Of a DNA stretch of 21,893 nucleotides, positions 15,512 to 21,893 are shown in pieces (within the stretch, counting starts at the first letter, position 1; every line of letters begins with the position of its first letter). The translations under genes and the position numbers were made by a program. The DNA comes from a virus: positions 1-21,893 of IMG/VR virus record IMGVR_UViG_3300017741_000064; one strand, 5' to 3'. The notes under the pieces were generated by a model. The model saw only the letters and a list, made by a program, of their open reading frames with translations, had not been told where the DNA came from and did not search any database.

Positions 15512-16334
15512 ATGGATCGAACAACTCGAGAGTCGCTCGATCAACTCCAGCGGTGGGCGGGGTACGGGTTCCCGATCCTATGTCGCGTCCGGATACTCGA
15601 CGGTGAAATCCGTCTTTGATGCGTTCGGAAGAACGACCGACGTCGCCGGTCTCCTGGTACCTGCGAAGGGTTCCGGACACCCGGAGTTCAAGGGACTGGT
15701 CGCCAAAGACTTCACGGTCACGAAGGTATCCGGCCACTCCGACCTGTGGAAAATCGACTGGCAGTATGAGATGGTGACCGCGTCATACGATAGCGCGCCA
15801 GCGTTCCCGATCGAGGAACTTCCGAACGAGGTGGGATATACCGAACTTTCCTCGGAGATCCGAGCCGAGTTCGTCCTTGCGTTCCGAGAGGGAGCAACGA
15901 TCCCCGAAGGCGGCAACCCTGATAACAACGGAAGCGACCCGGAGCAGGACATCGGAGGAACGAAGGTCGACGCCGGAGGGAATCCGACATCGATCGTCCG
16001 CCGCATTCAGGAGTTGACCTTCACGGAAACCGTCAACGTGCCAGCGTTCGGAACCTATGGCACTTTCCGGTTCAAGCGAAACTCGAAACCGTTCGAAGGC
16101 GCCGTGGCTGGTAGCGTCCTCTATCGAGGAGCATCGGTCCGACGAACTGGTCTCGAAGTTTTCGTCGTTTCGCATTCGTTCGTGCAGGACGAGGATTTCC
16201 ATCTCCAGCAGCAGCCGGTGGTGGATCAGGATGGAAGACCGATCCCCGATGCGGACGGACACGCCGAGAAGGTGTATCACATACAACCGTTCAAAGACAC
16301 GGACGACTTCAACAACCTAAGCGAGAATTTCTGA
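15504..16334 (+). CDS. Tail tip / distal tail protein candidate
   Basis: This 276-residue protein begins at a TTG codon chosen because GGGAGG lies 7 nt upstream; no better start fits. It is beta-rich with FTVTKVSGHSDLWKIDWQYE (about 70-90), a Gly/Asn/Asp-rich linker (PEGGNPDNNGSDPEQD, about 133-148), a second beta region (IQELTFTETVNVPAFGTYGT) and a C-terminal LEVFVVSHSFVQDEDFHLQQ. The position right after the tape measure is that of distal tail or baseplate hub proteins, but I do not recognise a named family. The two beta regions joined by a linker suggest two domains. The stop is followed by the next ATG after one base. Confidence 0.6.
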   Translation: MPEWIEQLESRSINSSGGRGTGSRSYVASGYSTVKSVFDAFGRTTDVAGLLVPAKGSGHPEFKGLVAKDFTVTKVSGHSDLWKIDWQYEMVTASYDSAPAFPIEELPNEVGYTELSSEIRAEFVLAFREGATIPEGGNPDNNGSDPEQDIGGTKVDAGGNPTSIVRRIQELTFTETVNVPAFGTYGTFRFKRNSKPFEGAVAGSVLYRGASVRRTGLEVFVVSHSFVQDEDFHLQQQPVVDQDGRPIPDADGHAEKVYHIQPFKDTDDFNNLSENF

Positions 16335-16335
16335 C

Positions 16336-16716
16336 ATGGCGGACGAGATCACACTGAACGCGAGTCTCACGGTAAACGCGACGAACTTTGCGGAGTCGTT
16401 CTCCCCTGGTCGACTCTCGATCGACCTGGCCGACGTCAAGGGAGACGGAGGAGTGCAGGCGATCTCACATTCTGGAACGGCAGCGCAGGGAGAAGCCTTC
16501 GGAGTCACCGACGTCTCATCCGGAGGAGTCTTCTTCTTCCGCAACCTTGACGAGACGAACTTCGTGGAGATCGGCTTTCAGGTCTCCTCGACGTTTTATC
16601 CGTTCCTCAAACTGCTCGCCGGAGAGTATGCCGTCGGCAGGATCGGAACGGCCGCCCCGTTCGGTCGAGCCAACACGGCAGACGTGAATGTGCAATATCG
16701 GATCCTCTCCCCGTGA
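16336..16716 (+). CDS. Small tail-tip structural protein, unknown
   Basis: This 126-residue beta-rich protein starts one base after the preceding stop. Recognisable stretches are ITLNASLTVNATNFAESFSP, GVQAISHSGTAAQG, GGVFFFRNLDETNFVEIGFQ, FYPFLKLLAGEYAVGRIG and ADVNVQYRIL. The pattern of a Phe-rich strand followed by an N-D-E-T-N turn reminds me of single-domain beta-sandwich virion proteins found in phage tail-tip clusters. No catalytic residues stand out. Its GTGA overlap with the next gene suggests stoichiometric co-translation. Role is inferred from position. Confidence 0.6.
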   Translation: MADEITLNASLTVNATNFAESFSPGRLSIDLADVKGDGGVQAISHSGTAAQGEAFGVTDVSSGGVFFFRNLDETNFVEIGFQVSSTFYPFLKLLAGEYAVGRIGTAAPFGRANTADVNVQYRILSP

Positions 16717-17483
16717 GCGATCTTCCTCGGTTCTATCAAGGCTCCCTCGGTCGACTCGGCTTCGAGGATCTCAACGAGATCATGCGCCGACTTGATGCAC
16801 TGCGACCACTGGTCGAGAGCGCGTCAATCGAAGGCGATAGACCATTCGAGATCCGATCTCTCGTCTTTCCCGTCAAGGCGAAGAGACTGGAAGGAAGCGA
16901 GGCTCGGTACTCGTGGAACGAAGTTGTGATCGATACCGACGACCGACCGAAGACAGAAGACGACGAGGACTTCGAAGGCATCCTCGAAGCGTTCGACGTC
17001 TCGTTCCGGTCAGGCGGTCAACCTCCGGAAGACAAGGAAGACGACGTCGACGACTATGCGGTGCTGCTCGACTCGTTCGAAACCGGATTCGAAGAAGGAC
17101 TCGCGATCTGCTTCGCCATCCGCAGGGTCGACAAGGCAACGCGATACGTCCTCGTTCCCCTGGAGTCCGACGCAAAGCCTTCGCTCTTCATGGTCAGCGG
17201 TGGCGGATCGACGCAATCGGTCCAACTGGCGAAGGAAACCAGCGTCATGGCGGTAAAGTATTCAGGCAAGGCGTTCCGCTCCATCGGTGACGGCTGGGAG
17301 GAAGTCGGCGAAGCGGAACTCTTCGACTTCTCCGTGAACGTACTGAATGAACCGATCAGCAACACGGGCGCGACCTACGAATATCACACGCTCGAATCGG
17401 GAACGATCATCACGCCGACCTTCGCAACGGCTTCCAAAGCGTATCTCGGAACCCTTCCTCGCCTCGACTTTGAATGCAAGTGA
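16713..17483 (+). CDS. Tail-associated protein, unknown
   Basis: This 256-residue acidic protein starts at a GTG overlapping the previous TGA. The first 35 residues are helical (GFEDLNEIMRRLDALRPLVE), as in trimerising attachment helices of virion proteins. The middle is a very acidic segment (DTDDRPKTEDDEDFEGILEA and PPEDKEDDVDDYAVLLDSFE, about 75-125), then a beta-rich part (LAICFAIRRVDKATRYVLVP, LFMVSGGGSTQSVQLAKETS, YEYHTLESGTIITPTFA). The layout of N-terminal helix plus beta-rich C-terminus fits a tail fibre or baseplate-attached protein. No family is recognised. Confidence 0.6.
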   Translation: MSDLPRFYQGSLGRLGFEDLNEIMRRLDALRPLVESASIEGDRPFEIRSLVFPVKAKRLEGSEARYSWNEVVIDTDDRPKTEDDEDFEGILEAFDVSFRSGGQPPEDKEDDVDDYAVLLDSFETGFEEGLAICFAIRRVDKATRYVLVPLESDAKPSLFMVSGGGSTQSVQLAKETSVMAVKYSGKAFRSIGDGWEEVGEAELFDFSVNVLNEPISNTGATYEYHTLESGTIITPTFATASKAYLGTLPRLDFECK

Positions 17484-17489
17484 TCGCCC

Positions 17490-17831
17490 ATGCCATCGAA
17501 CCGATACACCAAAGGTCGACTCGCCGCATCCCTCGAGGAGATATTCCGAGCAGATCGCGAGTCGGTCGTGACTGCGATCGTCGTCTGCAATACCTCATCC
17601 TCGAATCGAACCTTTGAGATTCAACACGTACCGGCCGACGAGTCTGCGTCCGACGATCACTGCCTCTTTCACGACTCGATAATCCGAGCGAACGTCACGA
17701 CCATCATCGATACGCCTGTCTTCCTCTCCCCTGGTGACGCAATCTTCGCAGGCGCTTCGGCTGCTGCAGCGGTTGCGTTCTCGATCTACGTCCTCGACTA
17801 CGCCTCATACCTGAATGCGAGAGGAGCCTAG
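17490..17831 (+). CDS. Small beta-sandwich virion protein
   Basis: This 113-residue protein has a sequence style widely present in phage fibres and appendages: SVVTAIVVCNTSSSNRTFEI (about 25-44), then SIIRANVTTIIDTPVFLSPG, GDAIFAGASAAAAVAFSIYV. It fits a single jelly-roll-like domain in which strands alternate with Ser/Thr/Asn-rich turns. It is 6 nt after the previous gene. A weak ribosome site is visible. It probably forms part of the tail tip or a fibre, since genes on both sides are virion-like, but no specific receptor function can be read. Confidence 0.62.
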   Translation: MPSNRYTKGRLAASLEEIFRADRESVVTAIVVCNTSSSNRTFEIQHVPADESASDDHCLFHDSIIRANVTTIIDTPVFLSPGDAIFAGASAAAAVAFSIYVLDYASYLNARGA

Positions 17832-17833
17832 TC

Positions 17834-18901
17834 GTGGGCGAATACGCTGCGGTGTGCTGCTGCGGGGAAGAACCGCCGACCTGCGAATGCGATACCGCAA
17901 CCGACTGGCTGCGCCTTTCGGTCTTCTATCAGGGGAGGCGATCGAGTCAGGTCTACAACGAGACCTGCGAAGGACCGGGAACGTGCATCATCTCCGACAT
18001 GCCTCGCATCACTGCGAGCGGCGACCTGCGGACGAACTATATCGAGACCACGTTCTGGCTCAAGTGCGAAAACACGCAGTCGGTCGGACAGGCGTTCGTG
18101 CATAATTCGCAGACGGCAGACGCCGAGCATCCGACGACGCTCGACGTTTCAGAGATATGGCGCAACACCTATCATCGCCTCAACAAGGACCGAACCGGAT
18201 GCGATGGAGGAGTCTGCTACGCGTACGACTTCGCCCACTACCTCGGAGGTACGCAACGGACCATCGACTCGAACTCTCCGGACCCTGCGTACCCGAACGA
18301 AAGACCGGGGATCGATGCGCGGACCTATATCATCTCGCCAATCGGTGGAGTGATCTACTTCGACGAACGAATCCTCGAAGGCATCCGCGTCACCATTCCG
18401 GACTTCGAGCCGGATCCGTCGAAGCATTACCGCATCCTGGAAGTCCAGATATTTCCGGTCTGTCCGTTCCCGGTGAACGTCGTTGCGCAGACATATATCG
18501 GATGCGACTTCTTCAGCAGCCAAAACGATTTCTATGGAAACGGTCCGGAAGAGGTCACCGGATTGTATGGCGTCGTGGGCTGCTCGTCGCAGGCGGTATC
18601 GAATATCACCGAGGTCTACGAGTTGGAAGAGTGCGACGTCTACGAACAAGGCGAGAGGATCTGGAAGGGCGTGCAGAACTATATCGGTTTCCCTCCTGAC
18701 TGCTTCGACTCGAGTTCTCCGATCTATACGGCGCTCCCGTTTCAGTACGAAGAAAACGACCCGCCAGACCCGCCGACCTATTGCGGTTTCCTCCCGAGTT
18801 GCTGCGGGTTCGGTGGGCCTGGAGCGACCGTCACCGGCACGACATCGTCGGACGTCTACGAGATCAACGCAGGAGTCACATCGTGGCAGATCGAGAACTA
18901 G
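17834..18901 (+). CDS. Cys-rich tail-associated protein, unknown
   Basis: This 355-residue protein starts at a GTG 2 nt after the previous stop. It has 18 cysteines by my count, clustered at the ends: VCCCGEEPPTCEC near the start, ETCEGPGTC and GCDGGVC in the first third, and YCGFLPSCCGFGG near the C-terminus. Aromatic and Thr-rich beta strands make up most of the rest. So many cysteines are unusual in a phage structural protein made in a reducing cytoplasm; metal binding or disulfides formed after release are the two options. No catalytic motif was found. Its end overlaps the next gene by 19 nt. The location in the tail-tip cluster suggests a receptor-facing component. Confidence 0.6.
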   Translation: MGEYAAVCCCGEEPPTCECDTATDWLRLSVFYQGRRSSQVYNETCEGPGTCIISDMPRITASGDLRTNYIETTFWLKCENTQSVGQAFVHNSQTADAEHPTTLDVSEIWRNTYHRLNKDRTGCDGGVCYAYDFAHYLGGTQRTIDSNSPDPAYPNERPGIDARTYIISPIGGVIYFDERILEGIRVTIPDFEPDPSKHYRILEVQIFPVCPFPVNVVAQTYIGCDFFSSQNDFYGNGPEEVTGLYGVVGCSSQAVSNITEVYELEECDVYEQGERIWKGVQNYIGFPPDCFDSSSPIYTALPFQYEENDPPDPPTYCGFLPSCCGFGGPGATVTGTTSSDVYEINAGVTSWQIEN

Positions 18902-19143
18902 CGTGCATCTACTTCGATGCGGAGAGAGGTTGCGGACTGAAGGTCGTCGAGGGTATACCGACGGCTGCGGACTGCTCGAATTGTTCGAAGTATGACGGAC
19001 CCGCCCGAGGTCTCGGCGACCACGTTCATACTGTCGCGAAGACTCTCGGGATCGATCGAGTCGTGAAGAAGGTCACCCGAGGAAAATGCGGCTGCGAAGA
19101 ACGGCGAAACAGGATGAATCGACAGTATCCCTCGAAGGACTAA
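18883..19143 (+). CDS. Small Cys-motif phage protein (CxxC...CxC), probable metal binder
   Basis: This 86-residue protein starts at GTG 18883, with AGGAG 7 nt upstream inside the end of the previous gene. Cysteines are C8, C17, C31 and C34 (CSNC), and C69 and C71 (CGCEERRNRMN). The C-terminal CGC-x-x-RR-x-x-(M/L)N motif, preceded by IDRVVKKV, recurs in many small phage proteins and fits a zinc- or other metal-binding knuckle. It directly follows the large Cys-rich tail protein and overlaps it by 19 nt, so the two may be partners. No membrane or signal segment is present. Function of this motif is not established to my knowledge. Confidence 0.72.
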   Translation: MADRELACIYFDAERGCGLKVVEGIPTAADCSNCSKYDGPARGLGDHVHTVAKTLGIDRVVKKVTRGKCGCEERRNRMNRQYPSKD

Positions 19144-19146
19144 TCC

Positions 19147-20529
19147 ATGGCGATCGTATACAACACAATTTTCGGAAGGCTCGGTCGGCTCATGAAGCAC
19201 GCCGAAGTCGTTCGAACCTATCAAGCAACCCTCGACGCGCAGTACACGGATACCTCGGGAGAGTTCACAGGAGCCGACGCCGAGAAGATCGCCGTGGTCG
19301 CTCGCAACCTGGAAAGCCGCAAGGTTCAAGCGACCGCAACTTCGCAGGATCTTCAGGCGGCAGCCGTGAAGACCCTGATCGACATGGCGGATGCGGACTT
19401 CACGCTCGTCGACAAGACGCTCGAAGGCGCTCTTCGAGAACTCATCCGACAGATGGTCGCAGATTCGAAGACGGTCGACGGCAACTCGATCACGATCGGA
19501 TCGGTCGCGGCAGGAGGATCGAACGTAGGAAACGGAACTTTCCTCGTCTCGGTCGTCGCTCCGATCGTCGACAGATACGGGAACCGTCCTGGAAATCTCC
19601 AACTCCAGAACGTAAAGGACGAGACGCTCACGGCTCGATGCCAAAGGGACGCGACGTCGAGGATCATCGACGAGCAGGGAGAGCAGTTCACCGTGTTCGG
19701 TCAAAGGAAGGTGACGCAGTTTGACGAGGACTGGCCGACCGGATCGGGTACTCGAGCAACCGTCACCGCCGTCTCGTCGCAGAGAGACGGAGGGAGAGGA
19801 CCGACAGAGAACGTCACCTCGAATGGAGACTTTGAGGACTTCACTTCGAACGCTCCGAACCGATGGACGATCGAGTCGGGTATCGCAGGCACCCATATCT
19901 TCGCCGCCGGTTCCGGACACAACGGCTCGAACGCGCTCCGCCTGGTCGGAGACGGATCGACGACCATCCGCCTATATCAACGACTTCGCAACACCACGGA
20001 GACTATGGGACAGATCAATCCGGATCGCCCGTACTCGATTTCTTTCGCCATCAAATACGCGACGGCTGCTCCGACGGCAACGATCCGAGTCGCAGTCGAG
20101 GATGCGTCGGGAAACCGACTCAACGAATCCGTCGCGACTCGAGAGATGTCGGAGTCGGTGACGAGCGGAGACGTGACGACGTCGTACGTGGTCCATGCGA
20201 ATACCGGATTCAGTCCGACGAACATACCGAAGGGAAGTCGCATCGTCGTGGAGACGACGTCCAACCTTGCCAACACTTCGCAGGTCTTCATCGATGACGT
20301 GACGGTCGCAGAGATGCGTCGACTCGGTCCGGGATCTCCTGCGGTGCAGATCATTCCGGGGTCGACTGCCTTCAGGGTCGGCGACGAGTTCACGCGCACG
20401 ACTGCCAACGCCAACACCGGGGCGATTGCTCTCGAGTTCGATCGATTCTTCGACATGGAGGGTCGCGGACTGGCACTGCCTGCGAACGTAGCAGGCGGGG
20501 AGAACGTCGCGGACTCTCTCGTCTCATGA
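19147..20529 (+). CDS. Adhesin-like virion protein with carbohydrate-binding-type module
   Basis: This 460-residue protein has three parts. Residues 1 to about 215 contain helical stretches (FGRLGRLMKHAEVVRTYQAT, DLQAAAVKTLIDMADADFTL) and a beta region (SITIGSVAAGGSNVGNGTFL). Residues about 222-393 look like a CBM4/9-type galactose-binding jelly roll: it opens with SNGDFEDFTSNAPNRWTIES, contains GHNGSNALRLVGDGSTTIRL and closes with QVFIDDVTVAEM, the usual first and last strands. The C-terminal 65 residues are beta-rich. Such modules in tail proteins bind cell-surface glycans, so this is the best receptor-binding candidate here. AAGGA lies 7 nt before the ATG. The stop overlaps the next ATG (ATGA). 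Confidence 0.72.
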   Translation: MAIVYNTIFGRLGRLMKHAEVVRTYQATLDAQYTDTSGEFTGADAEKIAVVARNLESRKVQATATSQDLQAAAVKTLIDMADADFTLVDKTLEGALRELIRQMVADSKTVDGNSITIGSVAAGGSNVGNGTFLVSVVAPIVDRYGNRPGNLQLQNVKDETLTARCQRDATSRIIDEQGEQFTVFGQRKVTQFDEDWPTGSGTRATVTAVSSQRDGGRGPTENVTSNGDFEDFTSNAPNRWTIESGIAGTHIFAAGSGHNGSNALRLVGDGSTTIRLYQRLRNTTETMGQINPDRPYSISFAIKYATAAPTATIRVAVEDASGNRLNESVATREMSESVTSGDVTTSYVVHANTGFSPTNIPKGSRIVVETTSNLANTSQVFIDDVTVAEMRRLGPGSPAVQIIPGSTAFRVGDEFTRTTANANTGAIALEFDRFFDMEGRGLALPANVAGGENVADSLVS

Positions 20530-20927
20530 CGGATCGCAAAGCAATCCTCGGACGACGTCTCGGAAACGAGAAGGCGATCGAATACTGGGAGACCGGACGC
20601 AATCCCTACCAGCGTGCCGTGCCGGACATCGATTCGCCGGGAGACTCGGAGGTCGAGCAGATTTCTGCGGGCGTCCTGGTCGACCAGATCGAGGAGATCG
20701 ATCGTGACATCGCCATCGCTGGCGTCTTCTCTCCTCAAGGCGAAGTCCTGATCCAACTTCGACGCGGCATCGGCTCGTTTTATACGTTCCTGACTGGAGA
20801 GCGTCCGCCTCGACGTCCGTTCGCAGATGTCGCCAACGCTTTTCCGGAGGGGAGAGAAGAAAACCGCCCCCGCCAACTCGAGAGAGAAGGCGGGGGCGAC
20901 GAACGAAAGGCGAACGGATACGCCTAG
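20526..20927 (+). CDS. Last gene of the late cluster, unknown
   Basis: This 133-residue protein begins at an ATGA overlap with the adhesin-like gene. The middle shows ISAGVLVDQIEEIDRDIAIA (about 46-65), SPQGEVLIQLRRGIGSFYTF and then a polar, Arg/Glu/Gly-rich tail. The tail is encoded across a strong GC stem that serves the minus strand as a terminator, so the last 25 or so residues may reflect RNA constraints rather than protein needs. I recognise no family. Its TAG stop is separated from the stop of the convergent gene by one base. Confidence 0.6.
   Translation: MTDRKAILGRRLGNEKAIEYWETGRNPYQRAVPDIDSPGDSEVEQISAGVLVDQIEEIDRDIAIAGVFSPQGEVLIQLRRGIGSFYTFLTGERPPRRPFADVANAFPEGREENRPRQLEREGGGDERKANGYA
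20865..20898 (-). terminator. Rho-independent terminator for the minus-strand gene
   Basis: CGCCCCCGCC (20865-20874) pairs with GGCGGGGGCG (20889-20898) over 10 bp around a 14-nt loop. On the minus strand the stem is followed by GGTTTTCTTCTC, a suitable U-rich tract; on the plus strand it is followed by ACGAACG, without one. It lies about 30 nt past the minus-strand stop and inside the end of the convergent plus-strand gene. Confidence 0.85.
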
Positions 20928-20928
20928 T

Positions 20929-21333
20929 CTACTCCGAGTCGGTGTCGAGTGATGCGACGTCGATGTGCATCGATCCAGCGAGGCGGATGATCGAGTCGAG
21001 TATCTGCTTGTCGCCATGCCGAAAGGTACGGGCGACGAGCGGCTGGTCGACCAGACCAATACCGCTGGTCAGCATCTCTTCGCGAGTCTTCCGGAACTGC
21101 TTCACGATCTCTTTCTCGACGATGTCCCACCGTCGATAGGAGAGCGGGTCTCCGGCACATTCTCGATAGAGGCGGAACAACTCTCCGAGGGATCGGACGA
21201 CGACGGCGAACGAGTCTGCGACCTTCTCCTGCGCCTCGTCGAAATTGTCGACCATGGTATCTCGCTGGTGATCCGGATCCGGCTCGGATCGGTATGCGGC
21301 GGGGTCGACGTCGTCTTCGAAGTCTTCGGTCAC
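20929..21333 (-). CDS. Minus-strand helical protein, unknown, possibly regulatory
   Basis: This 134-residue protein is the only minus-strand gene. It starts at a GTG with AAAGGA about 5-6 nt upstream and ends one base from the convergent plus-strand stop. The N-terminus is acidic (TEDFEDDVDPAAYRSEPDPD); the rest is helical (NFDEAQEKVADSFAVVVRSL, RWDIVEKEIVKQFRKTREEM, DKQILDSIIRLAGSMHID). No helix-turn-helix signature was recognised. Having its own terminator and facing a control region suggests a separate transcript, perhaps expressed at another time than the virion genes. Codon use equals that of its neighbours. Confidence 0.7.
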   Translation of the reverse strand: MTEDFEDDVDPAAYRSEPDPDHQRDTMVDNFDEAQEKVADSFAVVVRSLGELFRLYRECAGDPLSYRRWDIVEKEIVKQFRKTREEMLTSGIGLVDQPLVARTFRHGDKQILDSIIRLAGSMHIDVASLDTDSE

Positions 21334-21358
21334 GGGTTTCCTTTCGTGCGAGTTTGAG

Positions 21359-21375
21359 TCGAGGACGTTCCTCGA
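21359..21375. repeat. Inverted repeat, candidate operator
   Basis: TCGAGGA (21359-21365) and TCCTCGA (21369-21375) form perfect 7-bp arms around CGT. The element ends 26 nt upstream of the minus-strand GTG start, a suitable place for an operator or a 5'-leader hairpin. Because TCGA is very common in this DNA, part of the symmetry could be chance. Confidence 0.4.
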
Positions 21376-21450
21376 TCCGATGACTGTATCGACAGATCCG
21401 CCAGCGTTCTACAGGAGGAACGAGGATCGCTCCTGCGGCGTTGCAGGAGA

Positions 21451-21475
21451 TCGGGAGGAAGATCGGTCCTCCCGA
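21451..21475. repeat. Inverted repeat with 9-bp arms, candidate operator or hairpin
   Basis: TCGGGAGGA (21451-21459) and TCCTCCCGA (21467-21475) are perfect 9-bp complementary arms separated by 7 nt. It lies in the middle of the divergent control region. No T-run follows on either strand, so a terminator is unlikely; a dimeric repressor site is a reasonable alternative. Confidence 0.5.
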
Positions 21476-21646
21476 CCCTGAGAACGCCCACGCGGACGCC
21501 CTGGTCGCTACCTGGTCGCCGAAAGTTTTCTGCCATTCTCCACGGTTTTCTCCTACGTTACCCCACGACGCATGCCGATCCTGTATATTCAACGGGTCGC
21601 AGGGACTTCCCCTCCGGCAGAAAATTCGAACGAAAGGACCGATCGA

Positions 21647-21893
21647 ATGAGCAACCAGAACCAGACCGACGAAGCCGAGACCCTCGAGACTCCCGGCTTT
21701 CTCCTCCGTCCGATCCGAGAAGAGAGGCAGATCGACGAACTCGTCGAAGGTCTCGAGTCCGTCGGATGGCTCTTCCACTTCGACGATGATCCGTTTGACA
21801 TCGTCTGGAACTGCTCCCCCGCTCCGACCGACGAGCAGAAAGACCAGATCCTTTCGAGAGTCGGAGAGGCTCTCTCCTACGACGAAACCAGAA
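21647..21893 (+). CDS. Partial plus-strand protein (N-terminal 82 residues), unknown
   Basis: This gene starts at the ATG at 21647 with AAAGGA 8 nt upstream and continues past the window edge. The visible part is acidic: SNQNQTDEAETLETPGFLLR, then IREERQIDELVEGLESVGWL, FHFDDDPFDIVWNCSPAPTD and a helix QKDQILSRVGEALSYDE. It is preceded by the control region, so it probably opens a new transcription unit outside the virion cluster. No family is recognised. The ribosome site resembles that of the divergent minus-strand gene (CGAAAGGA in both). Confidence 0.65.
   Translation, partial: MSNQNQTDEAETLETPGFLLRPIREERQIDELVEGLESVGWLFHFDDDPFDIVWNCSPAPTDEQKDQILSRVGEALSYDETR

Larger units (their letters stand above)
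21334..21646. promoter_or_regulatory. Divergent intergenic control region (313 nt)
   Basis: No gene is supported here. The stretch separates the minus-strand gene from the plus-strand gene at 21647, so it should hold promoters for both. It contains two inverted repeats (21359-21375 and 21451-21475) and a comparatively T-rich part at about 21528-21560. A TATATT at 21584-21589 could be a -10 element for the plus strand, but I see no good -35 at 16-18 nt, so this is tentative. A possible small frame across 21441-21650 lacks protein-like character and was not accepted. Confidence 0.55.

Noticed and set aside
21441-21650. Small plus-strand open frame in the divergent region
   Set aside because: It starts at TTG, crosses inverted repeats, has atypical codons and overlaps the better-supported start at 21647.
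1-21893. Apparent absence of TTAA
   Set aside because: None was seen, but TTA codons and T-ending codons before AAN are rare in this GC-rich, C-ending codon set, so few are expected; weak evidence compared with AGCT.
1-21893. tRNA genes, CRISPR arrays, integrase or att sites, insertion sequences
   Set aside because: No cloverleaf-like segment, regular repeat-spacer array, recombinase motif or terminal repeats were seen on reading.

Overview
The window is the late, virion-building region of a tailed dsDNA phage or prophage with siphovirus-type (HK97-like) gene order. The recognisable order is terminase large subunit, portal, prohead protease, major capsid protein, two decoration-like proteins, head-tail connector, head closure, tail completion, tail terminator, tail tube, frameshifted tail chaperones, a short tape measure, then tail-tip and adhesin genes. 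Almost everything is on the + strand, tightly packed, with many 4-nt stop/start overlaps. The DNA is GC-rich with strong TCG, CTC, GTC and ATC codon use. No integrase, tRNA, CRISPR array or insertion sequence was seen, so free phage and prophage cannot be told apart. One protein ends in two dockerin-type calcium-loop repeats in the DLNxDGxVDxxDLG...W style that is common in secreted proteins of Planctomycetota (especially Phycisphaerae-like bacteria); this is the only host clue and it is an inference.

Region by region. 1-1489: the 3' end of a beta-rich fibre-like protein, two small virion-like genes, and the dockerin-bearing protein. 1486-4287: a coupled trio of a ParB-fold protein, a TET/JBP-associated-type glycosyltransferase (TAGT-like) and the terminase large subunit, which suggests that the packaged DNA carries sugar-modified bases. 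4291-9822: a very large portal-MuF fusion with extra small phage domains in its linker, the prohead protease, and the capsid protein with an acidic N-terminal scaffolding region. 9835-10888: two paralogous decoration-like genes, each preceded by a perfect or near-perfect stem-loop capped by a UUCG or GAAA tetraloop. 10901-13448: connector, head closure, tail completion, tail terminator and tail tube. 13445-15511: a small unknown gene, tail chaperones joined by a canonical -1 slippery heptamer (GGGAAAC) directly before the stop codon, and a 397-aa tape measure that predicts a short tail. 15504-20927: tail-tip, Cys-rich and carbohydrate-binding-like proteins. 20929-21333: one convergent minus-strand gene with its own terminator buried in the end of the plus-strand gene. 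21334-21646: a divergent control region with two inverted repeats. From 21647 a new plus-strand gene runs off the window.

The most striking signal is not a gene. Reading the whole window, I found no AGCT tetranucleotide in 21.9 kb, although dozens are expected. Glu/Lys/Gln followed by Leu is consistently written around it (GAA-CTN, AAA-CTN or NAG-TTG). Together with the ParB/TAGT cassette, this suggests a phage shaped by restriction pressure that also carries a base-modification route.
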